A DNA stretch of 64,000 nt from Zygnema circumcarinatum (Eukaryota > Streptophyta > Zygnematophyceae > Zygnematales > Zygnemataceae), in the NCBI GenBank assembly GCA_037447605.1, contig CM074807.1, forward strand, positions 2,180,327 through 2,244,326, given 5' to 3'. The position numbers were made by a program, and so were the translations under genes. Each line of letters opens with the position of its first letter. The stretch's first letter is position 1. This document shows positions 37,801 to 55,600 of the stretch, piece by piece. The notes beneath the pieces were generated by a model. It had not been told where the DNA came from, did no database searches, and saw only the letters and a program-made list of their open reading frames with translations.

Positions 37801-40335
37801 GGAAGGCAGTGCAGGATCCCGGGCTGTAGCAGCAGCTCTGAGGGGAGGGACGGATGGGGCACGAGATCCGACGGGCTTAACAGAAGGCGGAGCGAATGTG
37901 CGAGCTGCATGGTTGGATAGCAGAAGCCCCCGAAAAGTAGTAACGTACGGACTGGCAGAGGACAGTGAGTGGCGAGCGACTATGCTGGTGCCCAATCCAC
38001 AGGGGGGCACGGACTATGTTGTGGTGAGAGGCTGCACTCGGCCGAAGCTTGTAGAGACCAGAGACTAGCAGTATTGACACAGCTGTCATGTTTTTTCACG
38101 AGCTTCAACGGAGGTATCAGAGGCAATCTCCTGGTTGTTGGACTGTGGAGTTCCATTCTGATAGAATCGTAGCCTTTTGGATGTTTGAGATATCCCATGG
38201 AGATCATCCTTGAATCCATCCAGCGTTTACAGGCGCGCATTTACACCACGTAAGTGCGATTTTGTTGGGAATTGGGGAATCGCAGGTCCACGCAGGTCGT
38301 CCCATGGCTCGAGTCAGTCTCCGACTACCAGGAACACACAATGTTCTGAACTCACTCGCGGTGGGTCCTCTCTCGTATTCTATTGTTGTAGTGGACCTGT
38401 AACTGCATGAACACGCTTGTTACAAACAACTGTACTCTTGGACACTGGTCTTTACCAATGAGTTGTTGTGTCTGCCATGCGGCTGACGGGTTCTGTGAGC
38501 ATACTTTATGGTTGGAGAGGAATGCGGCATCTCTATGTGACAGATGAGCTAAATATTTGACAGTCTACTTATCCCTGGTTCTTTTCATTTTTACGAGTCT
38601 GCTGTATCTTTTGTATGGAACCTGAGTAAACAGAACTGCGCAGGTGGTGGTGACAGCTGCCCTGCTTTCAGTTCAGGACATGCCGGCCGGCGATGGCTCA
38701 GCGCAGTTGGCAGCCATGCAGAGGACAGCGCAGGCTGTGAGTGCCGCTCTGAGTCAGTTTCAAGGGGTGAGGAGACGCTTTGAGGTTGTGGGCCGAGCAA
38801 GAGGCTGCGTTATTTTGGACGACTACGCGCACCATCCGAGTGAAGTGCGGGCAACTTTACAGGCAGCGAGGCAACGGTTCAATCAGCAGCCCCTCTGGGT
38901 GGTATTTCAACCCCACACATTCAGGTGTGTGCCCCTCATTGGAATTATAGCCCTTTACCAGTTTCCTGGATCGACAGGAAACTCAAGTCATTTGACAGGC
39001 ACATTCAATTTTGGGAGCATGTGTCAAGTGAAATGTCGAAGGTCATTCCTGACAGGAGAAATGACTTTGGAATGTGAGCAGCCGATTGGCTCGACTGTTA
39101 CCAGACTTTGCGCCTGCATTTAGTGCTGCCGATCGAGTGATTGTAACAAAGGTAGGCTTTACGATGGTTATTCGCTGCTCCAAATGCTTTCTTACGTGGA
39201 AGTGTGTGTTCTTTGGCAATCTTGAACCGTGATGGAGAATTGAAGCTCCTTTGCTCACTTAAGACTGCATATGCTGCAGGAGTTTTTCATTCTGTGGGAC
39301 AGCTGGCACGTCCGATAACACCACATTCATAGTAAATTAAGTCATTGTCTGTCTTCCAAAAAATCTATCTAAGAAGCGCCATGGCAAGGCTACAGGTTTA
39401 TGCGGCTCGGGAGGAGGATGTGTGGCGTGTGAGTGGTGCCGACTTGGTCGAACAAATCACAGGCCCGCCAGCCATCTATATTCCAACTTTGGTACTCCCG
39501 AAACTTCCTACCTTTGAAGTTACTCCCAGTAGTCTGCCAGTGAGTTCTAAGTAGAGTTGGCTCCTCAGCTATGTTGGGACAGAGCTGCGTCAGAGTGTTA
39601 AACCTGAAGCTGCAAGCCAGAGACACGAGAAAGGGAAGTAGCTTTGGCTTTGGCCTCTCATTCTCATTCTCTATGGAAGTTCGATAGAGCCGTATAGGTT
39701 CACGAGTGGATTAGGTGACAACGATATTCATAAAAGACAATTCGTGCTAGCTCACCATGTCTTCTACTTTTAGTTGTTTTATGCCGATATCTAGAAACTG
39801 ACATTCACTGTTCCAAAGTATGCGTTTGGTTTCTTCGGCTGTTGTTACTGGATCCTGGGTCTTGGAGAAATAACTGTAAGAATTTCAATGTAGTTGTTGT
39901 GAATTCCCCGTTAGCAAACTCTTCGAGTGTTGGCAAAATGCAGGAAGAAGTTGTGGAGCGGCTCTCCTGGGAGATCATAGCTGCTGGTCCTCAAAGGGAG
40001 GAGACTGTTGTGCTCACACTTGGTGCAGGTTTGGCAAAAACTTTTACTCCATTCTGTATGTCAGGGAGAACAAGGAGGAAAGGATAAGGAAAGGGTTCTC
40101 AAGGAGGGATGGGTGGAATGATATGGCTCATACCTTAGGCGTGCACTAGTTGACGGCAGAACCTGTCTCGGTGACAAGGTGATATGTGAGACCTGGATAA
40201 TTACAAGCTGCCTGGGGATGCAGACTGTCTCCATGCCTGATTTCAAATACGCCAAATTCTGTGCCTTGTTCTGCAGGTGACATCACCCGGTTGGGCCCCC
40301 TGCTGCTGGCTGCTCTGACGGAGGGAAGCGGATGA
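34831..40335 (+). CDS. murC: UDP-N-acetylmuramate--L-alanine ligase (MurC), plastid-type
   Basis: Adds L-alanine to UDP-N-acetylmuramic acid using ATP, the first peptide step of peptidoglycan synthesis. In streptophytes that keep the pathway it acts in the chloroplast, where the wall is linked to plastid division. Fourteen exons join in frame to about 591 residues: 34831-35139, 35279-35478, 35694-35764, 36051-36139, 36574-36627, 37197-37292, 37510-37586, 37810-38023, 38286-38360, 38644-38924, 39082-39151, 39396-39491, 39944-40028 and 40277-40335. Motifs in order: FIGIGGAGLSALA (about 87-99), VTGSD, AGSHGKSTTSAM P-loop (about 190-201), EADEYDGCFL, VVTNVEWEHVDMF, LPGTHNVLN, LDDYAHHPSE, FQPHTF and the C-terminal GAGDI. 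All Mur-ligase hallmarks are intact. About 85 residues precede the first motif, basic and Ser/Ala-rich, like a transit peptide; bacterial MurC (about 490) lacks this. Confidence 0.95.
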
Positions 40336-41364
40336 AGGGGCGCACTTATTGGTTGCGGATATCACAGGGAGGGGGGTTGAGCCGGGAGAGGCAGCGTATT
40401 TGGCCATACCATCCATCTGATCGCTATTGCCATGCGAAAGGCTGAGACCGCCTTCAGACGCAGTTTCCGGAAACTGCATAGCATGCAGTATCAGTCTTCA
40501 GGAGTTTGGGAAAGCTCGGCCTCTTGGAGACGACTGAAATTGAAACGTGCTTCTCAATCTGCAGGCCATTTCTGAGGGTTTCTACTGCAGTTAATCGGCT
40601 ACATTACGCAGTACAATCACAACCGCTCTGCATTGTTTGCAAGGCTTGCGTCACCTTATGAGTTGTCCTCTGAGAATTAGGAGCAGGACCCCCATTTTCC
40701 AGTCCTTTGTCAACTTATTGTTTTCTGTGTGTAACTGAATAATCCTGAGAGTGTGAAGCTGCACCACGTAAGCGATCCACAGCCAAATGCGCTCCTTGAC
40801 ACCTGCTTACACCGTCCGTGCAGTTCTAGCAGCGGTAAAACGAGGGGGTCACCCCATACTCATGCCATCAGCTTTCCTCTCCCCTCTCTTTATGGTAGCA
40901 GACGGTCTCGCCCCAAAGCTGAAGCCCCATCATTTCTGCGCCCCTCGCGTCCCATACGACCGCTCGACACGGGCAGGCGGAAATCCACATCCGTACGGAC
41001 CATCGCACAATCGCGATCTGCGTTATTGCGTCGCTTTCCGCCCCCTTCTCGGGAGGGGACTCGGACCCGCGCCTCATCATGACCGTGGCCATCGCCGCGG
41101 CAGTGACTATAGCTATGACCATCACCACTGCCGCAAACATGACTATAGCCATGACCATGACCACGATGACGATCCCTGTGCCCGAAGGGCCGGTGCTATC
41201 CGAGGCCGCGTCATTGCGCTACGGCCTGGGGCCGGCCCCTCTCGTTCCCTGCGCGCGTCATTTGCGTTCTGACGCCGCTGCGGAGCCAGGGCGGGGCCGC
41301 TTACCCATCCGCGCCCGCGCGCCTCTAATCCAGACCCGAGACAGAGAGAGAGGGAGGGAGGCTG
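40336..41364. other. Intergenic between MurC and the SAM-domain gene, with a short tandem repeat
   Basis: No confident gene. Near 41080-41180 the words GACTATAGC(T/C)ATGACCAT occur twice with a 36-bp period amid ATGACC/ATCACC-rich sequence. A reading frame through it (40787-41272) would give a His/Asp-rich tail, but it lacks other support and is probably 5' UTR or promoter of the next gene. Confidence 0.5.
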
Positions 41365-44300
41365 ATGACCTCTCCCAATGGCAGCCATGGCGAGCCCTCC
41401 GGCGACTCGCCCCCAACAGAGGCGCCCCCTGCGGACGAGCAGGGAAGAAGGCCTGTAAGTGTGGAGCCCGTTGAAGCCGCCTCTCCTGCCCGGGAGGCTT
41501 CCTGGAGGGACGATGCGAGTCAGCCTCCCCCTGACCCCTGGGATTTCTGGCAGCGCTGGGTGCACTGGGCGGAAGGGAATAACCTAGAGGGGGGGTTTCC
41601 GGGGACCATGCCGGGGAGGAGGTTTCGAGGGCCGCATCCGCGTCCCCCGCATCCCCCGCATCCCCTTCATCCTCCGCATCACGTGGGGCCGGGGTTCGGT
41701 GGTCCTGAATGGTGGGGGCCGCACAGGGGACGAGGTCATCCTCCTAAGGGGTTCAGACACCATCCCAGACGGCTGTGGCCTCCTCCGCCGCACGGACATC
41801 ACCACCCCTGGATGCAAGCACCATATGGAGGCCCGGAAGGCGCTGAGTGGAGAAGTGCAGGTGAAGAAAGTCAGGCTGGCAGTGGGAATGGCTTTAGAGA
41901 TATTCAGGGTTTGAACGGGGGTGGAGGAGCCAGGGATGAGGCTGCAGGGAGCAGAGACGGTCTCGAAAGTCAAAAGGAAGGGGAAGCAGGACAGGCAGAG
42001 GCGGACACTGGATCTCCAACGCGTTCTACTACGGGTGCTGATGCAGGCGGGCACGAAGCTTTTCCCACACTCCCTCCCTATCCGCCCTTTCCTCCGTTCC
42101 TACCACCTCTGGGGGGGCTCCAACTGCAGCCTGTGCTGTCACCTGGTTCCCTCCCACCCCCTCATCCTCCCCATTCGCCGCTCTTTGGATTCCAGCCCTA
42201 TGATAGGCACATGCTGGAAGCCCACCTTGCAGCGTTGCATGCTACGTACCAACGGGGGCAGCCGGAAGTGCCTGCGTCAGAAGGCTCTGTAGAGGTGCGG
42301 AGCGACCCAAAGGATCGCTACTGCTCTGTAACGGAGTCAGGAGAAAGCAGCGGAGTCGATCCAAAATTGGAAAAGTCAAAATCGGAAGGCGGGCAGGAAG
42401 GGAGTGGGCGCAAGCACAAGCTCATTTTGGAGGAGCAACGATATCCTTGGAAAAGAGGGCGCGCTAAGGAGGAAGGGGGGCACCTGCGTGCTCGCAGAGA
42501 CCGGGATGTGAGGGCGGAGCTGGAGAGGCGGACGGTGGAAAAGCTTACAGCCGAATTGGCAAAGCAAGCTGCCCCTTCCGTGGGAAGCACTGCTGAGCCC
42601 TTGACAGCATCGGTACGTGAATTACTTTGTACTGGTGCAGCCGATGTGGCATCTGTAAGGACCTCCGCGAATGGTGCTTTCGTGCCTGCATCTTGTTCTG
42701 CGGAGAAAGTGGTGGGAGCAGAGCCTGCTTCGACGACGGAAGGAAAGGGCGATATGGCTGTTGATGGAGGAAGGGCAGGGGAAGAAGATGCAGAAATGGA
42801 GGATGCGGCTAGAGAGGAGGATGGGGGAGGCAACGCTTTGCAAACTGATGAGAAGGAAGATTTAGTGAAAGACGCAGATGACGGTACAGAAAAGATAGAT
42901 TCACCAGAGGGGAGCTTGAGCGGCCTTCGCCAAGACACGGGAGGGAACAGAAGGGTCATTGATTTGGAGCAGATTCCCCCAGAGGAAGAGGAGGAGCAGC
43001 AGGTTTTGAAGGAGGGGTTTTCAGGGAAGATGAGGCAGGCTGACAGCTTGACAAAAGCGGACAGTTGTGATAGTGAGTTTGCAGGTGAGAAACCACCGGC
43101 GAAACTGCGAATTGCTGGACCATCTTCTGAGAACGGCAGGCGAGTAAAACAGGCTGGGCCACCAGCAGGCTTAGTGAGTGGAGCTGGAATTTCAAAAACT
43201 GTAGAAGCACTAAAAGTCCAAGAGCTGCCAGTCAGCGCAAGGACAGCAGCAGATACCATTGCACATAGTCGAGACGATCCTCGACTTGTCACTTACATGA
43301 AGCGATTAGGGTTGAGTGAGTACACAGCTGTATTGACTGCGGCATGGGTGGACATGGATGAACTTCCAAGGCTATCCCTGGAGGAGTTGAGGCAGCTGGG
43401 ATTACCAGAAGAAGTATGTAGGAAGGTAAGAAAGGCGCTGGGGGCCACGAACGGCCAAGGGGATCCGGAAGTGGCTGCGTTCTTGGAGACTCTTGGACTT
43501 GGCAAGTTCGCACCTCTGCTTGCAGAGCAGTGGGTTGACATGGCTGAGTTGATTTGTATGGACGAAAGTGAGCTTTTGCAGCTGGGAATGCCTACAGGTG
43601 CTGCGAAGCGGCTGCTGCGTGGTTTGACAAGGTGAGTTATTGCACCGGTCTTGCCGTTGGTCCGGCGAAATTCAACTCTTTAGTTTACTCCTCAACCTCT
43701 GCTGACCACCTTATATTTCTTAGGGATTGTGACCGTCCAAATCATACCCCACTTCCTTTTGTGGGTAAACTGAATGAAGTCGCCTGATCACCGTCCATTT
43801 CCTTAGCGTCCAACATTTTGGTTGTCGAATTGGCTGTGCTGGACGCTGATATTGAACTTTAAATCAGCTGACTTAGCAATGAGCTGTGAGCTGCAGGGTT
43901 AAACGAGGAGCTGGCACTCCTTTACCGCGAGGTCCTCCGAGTGTTGCCCCGGGTCTTCATCATTCTCCTGGACACCAACCCCCGCCTGCAATGTTCCACA
44001 ACCACCCACATCAACCACTATCACAAACTCACATGTCTGCGCCCTGGGGCAGACCGCGCATGCCACCTCCCCATCTAGCTGGTAAAGGTTTAGGGATAGG
44101 ATACACGTTTGGAAAGGAAGAGCACTCGCAGCGGTCCAACGGGCAGCAAGAGGCAGGGCAATGGAGCAGCCTTAGGTCGACAAGCGTATCAGCTGTTTCA
44201 GGCTCCCAGAGCATGGCGGACGTTACAGCCACGTCAGGGTCACCGTTGATGACCAGTTCCTTCAGTCGCAGATCTCCAAAGGCGATAGCAGACGCCCTTG

Positions 44301-44440
44301 CAGCAGCGCAGGCTGTGGCTGTGAAGGCTGCCGCTGCGCAGGATGTAGCTGAACAGCCTCAAGTGGCCGGAGCAGTGTCTGAGCTAGCAACAGCAGCAAA
44401 AGCGCTGCTCGAACTTCTTCAGAAGCAGAGCCTGTCATAG
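41365..44440 (+). CDS. Pro/His-rich protein with two tandem SAM domains
   Basis: Large open exon 41365-43631 plus a second exon 43897-44440 (GT donor after ACAAG, GCAG acceptor, phase 2 kept), about 936 residues. The N-terminal 160 residues are rich in Pro, His, Gly and Trp (runs such as PHPPHPLHPPHH). The middle is acidic with a Lys/Arg-rich patch and looks disordered. Two SAM domains lie in tandem at about 637-692 and 700-754, each following the SAM pattern (LG..EY/F..L....VDM.EL..L...EL..LG...G...R). The last 180 residues are Pro/Met-rich and end in an alanine-rich helix. SAM domains usually mediate protein or RNA binding and polymer formation. I do not recognise the whole architecture. 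The start is the first ATG in frame after a GAGA-rich leader. Confidence 0.85.
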
Positions 44441-45889
44441 TTCTCTAAGCTGCATAGAAGGGTTTTCTCGAAGGAGATTTGTTGTGCTAGGTGTCCTCTG
44501 ATTATTCATCCCACTTGCTCTTTACAGTGTACAGTTAGGAGATTGTGAGGAGCTGGTTAAAATTGTATAGCCTGCTAGTCAGGACCTGTGGTTGGCTGTT
44601 CTATGCCAGACACTACTATTTTTGTTGGTACATGAAAGTATGTGCTGCGCTGCTTTGCTGAAGGACAAGCAGTTGTCAATACTTGACGAATGGACAGGCA
44701 ATTTCAACACTTACGCTGCAACTTCCAGCTTTGGCCTTCTCCGATTTTCTATTGTCAGCTACATGGGTTTTTTAACAATTATTTCTTACAGCGCCAATTT
44801 TTTGCAGAGGCCATTTTCATGAGTACTAAGAAATTAGCAACTTTCCTGTCCATGTGTTTTTCATATCCAGAGCTATCCAGAGTTTGGAGTCCATTCCTCC
44901 CGGTATCTGGCAAGTGTGCAGAGCTAGCACCTAGTCGTTTTTTTTTATTTTTTCCCGTCTAGTTCCCGAATTGCTTTGTACAGGTTTCTCCCGTGCTTTT
45001 GTGCATGGCTCGCAGAGTAGCACCTGCGGATCCGAGGCGCTCTTGACTTCCTGTGCGGAGCTTCTCGCATTTCGGTGCTCACAACATCGCAAAAAGAGAG
45101 GGTTTTTTTCACCATGGCCCGGTCGCCGAGTGGTGGTGCATGGATACGATGCGGCGCAGGTTCACATCGGCATATTTGGGTTTTCAAAGCTCTCAGGTTC
45201 AGAGTAGCACCGAAACAAAGCAGCCCTTAAAGAAGATGTTGCTTCCAAACCTATGTGGGTGGCATGGAGTCAGGACGCGGGTCAAGGGAAGCGACGCCCC
45301 TCGCAAACAAGAGCAAATGCCTGCATAGGCATTCTCCGACGCGCCTTCATTAGGGATCAACAGAAACCGTTACGGCTGATCAAGGTTCCTCCTCGATAAA
45401 AAGAGGATAGGCTAACTTCGCTTCCATCCAGAACTTCTCAAATCCCCACGACTGTTGAAATTGCCACGCATTCCTCTGCCAGCTGCATTGTGAGCGACAG
45501 GCAGATAACGCACGATCACATTAGTCTCATAGGAAGAAAAGGAACGAAAATAAATTGCCCACTGGACGAGACTACCATGGAGCCTGCAACTCGCCATCAC
45601 CGCCGGCTGGAGGCCAACCCTAAAAGTGGCTCTCCCTGCTCTCTGCATGCTCCGCCGCCTCCGCGGAATTTCAACCATTTCCTTCAACACAGATCCATCC
45701 AGTTCCAGTTCTGTCCCCAGTCAAAATTACCGTTTCAGGGAACTGTAAAACACGGAGCGCCATCCAAAATCTCCCGCCAAAAAAAGTTCTAAATTTACCA
45801 CCACTTAACCTCACATTCACACTTCACCTCTCGAGATTATAACTCTTTAAAGCGAGTGCCTGCTCTCTCCCAGGTTTCAAGGGGAAGCC
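44441..45889. other. Intergenic between SAM-domain gene and MCM7
   Basis: 3' region then MCM7 promoter. Small ORFs on both strands overlap and show no recognisable domain. Nothing else seen. Confidence 0.55.
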
Positions 45890-51358
<5,469 letters not shown>

Positions 51359-52630
51359 TCCATTCCACGCTAGGAGAGTACTCCATGGTTCACGGTTACG
51401 GTTCCTGGTGATGCCTGTTCAACCTTTGAAGGCCAGAATAATCTGAGGTCTTTGATATCATGAAATCAGAGCTGATTCGCCTCTAATAACTACTGCAGCG
51501 CCTCTTGGGGGAGTCGAGACTCTGCTCCAGGTGTTTTTCCCTTTTTGTTCGCTCATCATGCTCCACATCTCCGGGGAGTTTATGTAATGAAGTATGAAAC
51601 TCCGTCAAGTACCGAAGAAAGCTACTGAGGCAACATCACACCGGGCATCGGCTGATGTTACCTGCAACGACTTGGCGGGATTCAAAGGGTGATTATCCGT
51701 CCTCGTCCTGAATTCGAACCACTTATCGTCCTCCTCTTTATCTGTGATAACGTGGAACATAATTGCAGCCTTGTTTAAAGGGAGCAGTTAAGCAGTTGAT
51801 TACCAGCACATATGTTGCGGCAATCCAGATTGAGAAGTTTTTCATACATTCCTTTGTAACAGATAAGCAGTAGCATTGATGTGTTGTCCTTGTTGTTTGC
51901 AAGCATGGCTGTAGAAATCGCCCAACTGAGGGAAGAAGAGTGCTGGGGTTGAGATAGATTCCGTCCACTAGGCAGGCAGGGTACTCCAGCAAAGCCTCCA
52001 CTTCAAGATTTTTTGCCACAAATTGGTTCATGTATGAGCTTGTCCCAGTGTTTCAAGAATCGATACAATCTTTTTAGCACAAACTTCCCCATACAGACTG
52101 TCATGAAACGATATTTTCTAAGTGTTCATTTACAAAAACAATGGGTGATTGAAACCTTTTCCGGAGGTTTGAACCCTAAGCTTGGTAGACAATACGGCGC
52201 GAACAAAAATACCACTCTTAATAGTAACGCACACCACCTCTTATATGAGTACCCTCCCACGGCTTCAAAAACCCATGCCGAGGGGCTAAGGTCTCAAGAC
52301 ATGTTCTAAACCCTAGTTCTTGCTGAGCTGCGCGCTCTAAACTGCATGAGATGAGCTCTCCTACGATCCCCTACGAGAACTTGTTCCAAAAAAAAGGGGA
52401 GCTTCTGCCTAGGCAGAAGATGCCAACCTAGCGATAACGAGGTTGAAGTAAAATCTGCAAAACTGATTTCGCCGTAGCTCGGTGCAAGTAAGCCCCTACA
52501 AGAGTGGTCTATAAACAGACACACTTAAAAAATCCGCCTCAGTAGTCTACTCAAGCACTCTTCTAAGCTGCGAATGGGTCTGCGCCTTCCTTGACTCTCA
52601 CCTTCCAGCTCGCGCCCTTCCTCGATGCCC
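51359..52630. other. Convergent intergenic region between MCM7 and TPS1
   Basis: 3' regions of both genes. No supported ORF. An AAACCCTA telo-box-like word near 52307 and other ACCCTAA words are present; no array. Confidence 0.55.
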
Positions 52631-55600
52631 TCACTTAGAGCTAGGCCCACTTGCTGTTAGTGTTATGGAACTTATGTCCGGCAGGTTGACGAATGCGTCA
52701 GCAACTACTTTCAGCATTGCCACCACATCTTCTGAGGAGCTGAGAGAGTAGCGAGCTTGAGAACGTTTACGTCCCACTGCGCAGGAGAAGTACTGCTCGC
52801 CATTCAAGTCCAGTATGGACACATACTCGCCACTTCTTGATGAGTCGTCTGAGTCCGCTGGCGAGCGTTCAAGTGGGCCCTTCTCTCTGCCTGTACGCGG
52901 AAGGGAGCTCAAATCCATTCGCCCATTGCGATCGAGAGAGTGTGGCTGGAAGTTGTTGGTGCCTTTTCGATGCTCCCCAAGTTTTCCCTTCGCCTTTCCC
53001 ACAGTGGGCCGCTCAGAACCTCTTGGTCCTCCCCTGCGACTCTCTCCTTGGCGGACGCTGCCATCGTCACCATCAAAGGGGAGTTCGGGCTCGAAGAAGC
53101 GAAAGACATCCTCATCCTGTCAACGACGAAGCACTGGCAGCCATGAGGAGAAGTCTCCAGACTACAAAGGAGACTACTTTATAAATCACACTCAGTTTTA
53201 ATGGCAAGAAGTGGAATGTAAGGCACAGCAGGGGTTTGCTTGCTCCTACTGCTCTGTAACTTACACTGCAAACATAAGCTTCTTGGCCAAACCTCACGCC
53301 AATGTTAATGCATGCAACTTCATAGGATATGATTTCTGGAAGAAGCAACGGGGGGGTTCAGCTCTCACCTTTGCAAGGAAGTGACCACAACAAAGCACAT
53401 AGTCAATAGGTGCCGTCATAGACTTTTGATGAACAATTTCGCCCAATATCCTCTCAATTGCAGCACCCTGCAAATGCGAAAGCCCATATCAGATGATGCC
53501 GACACCGAATGGCATCACCAGTGCTTCTGGCGATCAGGCTACAAGCTGGCAGCTTTCAGAGGGAGCTCTCACCTTTGAGACACCAATTGAGCGAACTTCT
53601 ACGGACTTGCTTCCCTGCAGGTTGACATCAACCTTTGTGAGCAGACTCAAAAAAGTCAAACCGCCCAGGAAAAAACATAGACTCCACTCTCGACCCATCC
53701 GCCTGTTTCAAGAATCAAACATGCAGGAAATAAAAAAGTTCTACACGTCCATTTCTGCTTGGTTGCAGCGTTTCTACCCTGCCAATACGATAATCAACTG
53801 AGCCACATCTGCCATTCTCCTCGTTAGGTGCTGCAGACGCACTCTCCACTACTTGCATACATACAAAAACAAGATCTGCTCGGTAGCAAAAGCTGAACTC
53901 ACCTGGACAACATCCACCGCTGCGTTTGAGATTGGGCCCGTCCACAAGTGCTGCAACATGTCCCTCGCCTGCACTCGTCCAAACTCAACATCTGCACCCA
54001 TCCAATAATCCCTCCTGATAGGGGGTGAAAATCCAACCACACTGGATTTCATAACCGAACAAGGTTTGTTGCCTCTTCACATTATTCTATCCATTCTAAA
54101 CCATACTGGAACAACCAACCACAACAGTAAGTCATTAGACTCGCTCAGCAACTGAAGACGAAATCAAGAGATGCACACATGGAGCCCAGAAATGTAAGCA
54201 GTGAAAGGGCCGCAGCATTACCTGCATACTTGTAATTCCACACTAGAGAAGTCTCTCGGGCTTCCACATAAGATCGCGGAGTACGCTCGCAGAAGTAATC
54301 AAACACCTGCTGCAGACATTTCCCTCCAGAAACGAGTAGCCAATATCAGAGGAAACTATCTTATCCGCGGAATCTTTCCATTGCGAAATGACAGACAGGG
54401 TTGCCGAAAGCCTTCAAGGGCAATGCACAAAAGGCATTGAGCAGCACCTGAACGCTCTCCACCCAATCCATATGAAGATGCTCCGGCATGGTAGTCATCC
54501 AATCGCCACGTGGCGGTTTCAAGAACATCCCATTTTCTGCTGCAAGCCACACATTGTACTCCCCAAAAGACTGCCCCCCAAAAACGGTGCTTTTTTATTA
54601 TTAGGGCGGCAGATCCACTATGATTAGTTATGGTGTACCACGGCTATGTTCCATATTGCGTCAAATTTGGTAGGCAAACCCCACCGCCCTCCCTTCCCCC
54701 TCACCCCCCTTTTAAAAAAAAAAAAAAAAGACCTATGGGCATAGATAAGTAGAGAACTTGCACCTCATCAAGAATCACACGTTCTGAGCCACTGAGAATG
54801 ATGATAGTTGTCTGCGGATCTGCGCAGAGCACATTTAGAACTTCGGGCATCTGCGCATGCAGTCGCAACTTCATCTCTTTGATCTGATCGGGTGCACGCC
54901 GCCGTGGGGCCTCTATGTGAGCAGTGAGTGTGGAGTTGTAGCCCTGCACAAAGGCGAATTCTCGGCATGTTCAGCAGCTCAGTATTCCAGCATTAACCCT
55001 GCTATGATCGACAAGCTATGCTCAGAGAGCTGGGTGGTTTGCAAAAGGCCCTTTCTGCAGGCTGAATTGAGGAAGTTGGCAGATTGCAAGCAGATATGCG
55101 CTTACAGAAGTCGAGGTACTAATACGTGAACAGTTTTACGCCTTCCAATGCCTTGTATAACGTGGCAATGCTATGCAGGATATCTGACAGGACATTGTTC
55201 GAAGTGATCTCTCACCAAAATGAGAAGGCGATTGGAAGCTTTGTGGTATGCCTCGGCAGCATGGGCAACAGGGAGCTGAGGGGGGATGCGGAGAGTGCGG
55301 AGCTCAGCCTCCACAATGGTGTCGTTCAGCTCGCTGGTGACCGCCCAAGACCAACCGTCAGATTCGTCTTCTTAGGAAATCTCAAGAGAGTCAACATCGC
55401 ACAATTGCTCTAAACGCTACGAGTCACAAGTGAAGAGTTGATGAGAGGTTATCTTCAGGACACAAATATTCACTAAGGCTCCAAGTGCTGGTGGGAAACA
55501 GTAACAGAGGCTTTCGCGGGAAAGAAAAGATAGAAGAACAACCAAGGTCAGAAGCAATAACGACACCGAATAGCTAGTGATTAGAAGGTCAAAAAGACAC

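Noticed and set aside
40787-41272. 161-codon ORF upstream of the SAM gene with a His/Asp-rich tail
   Set aside because: No splice sites or homology support; the tail comes from a short tandem repeat. Kept only as a low-interest finding.
42318-43292. 324-codon minus-strand ORF
   Set aside because: It is antisense to the large SAM-protein exon, with Ser/Pro-rich composition that mirrors the sense codons.
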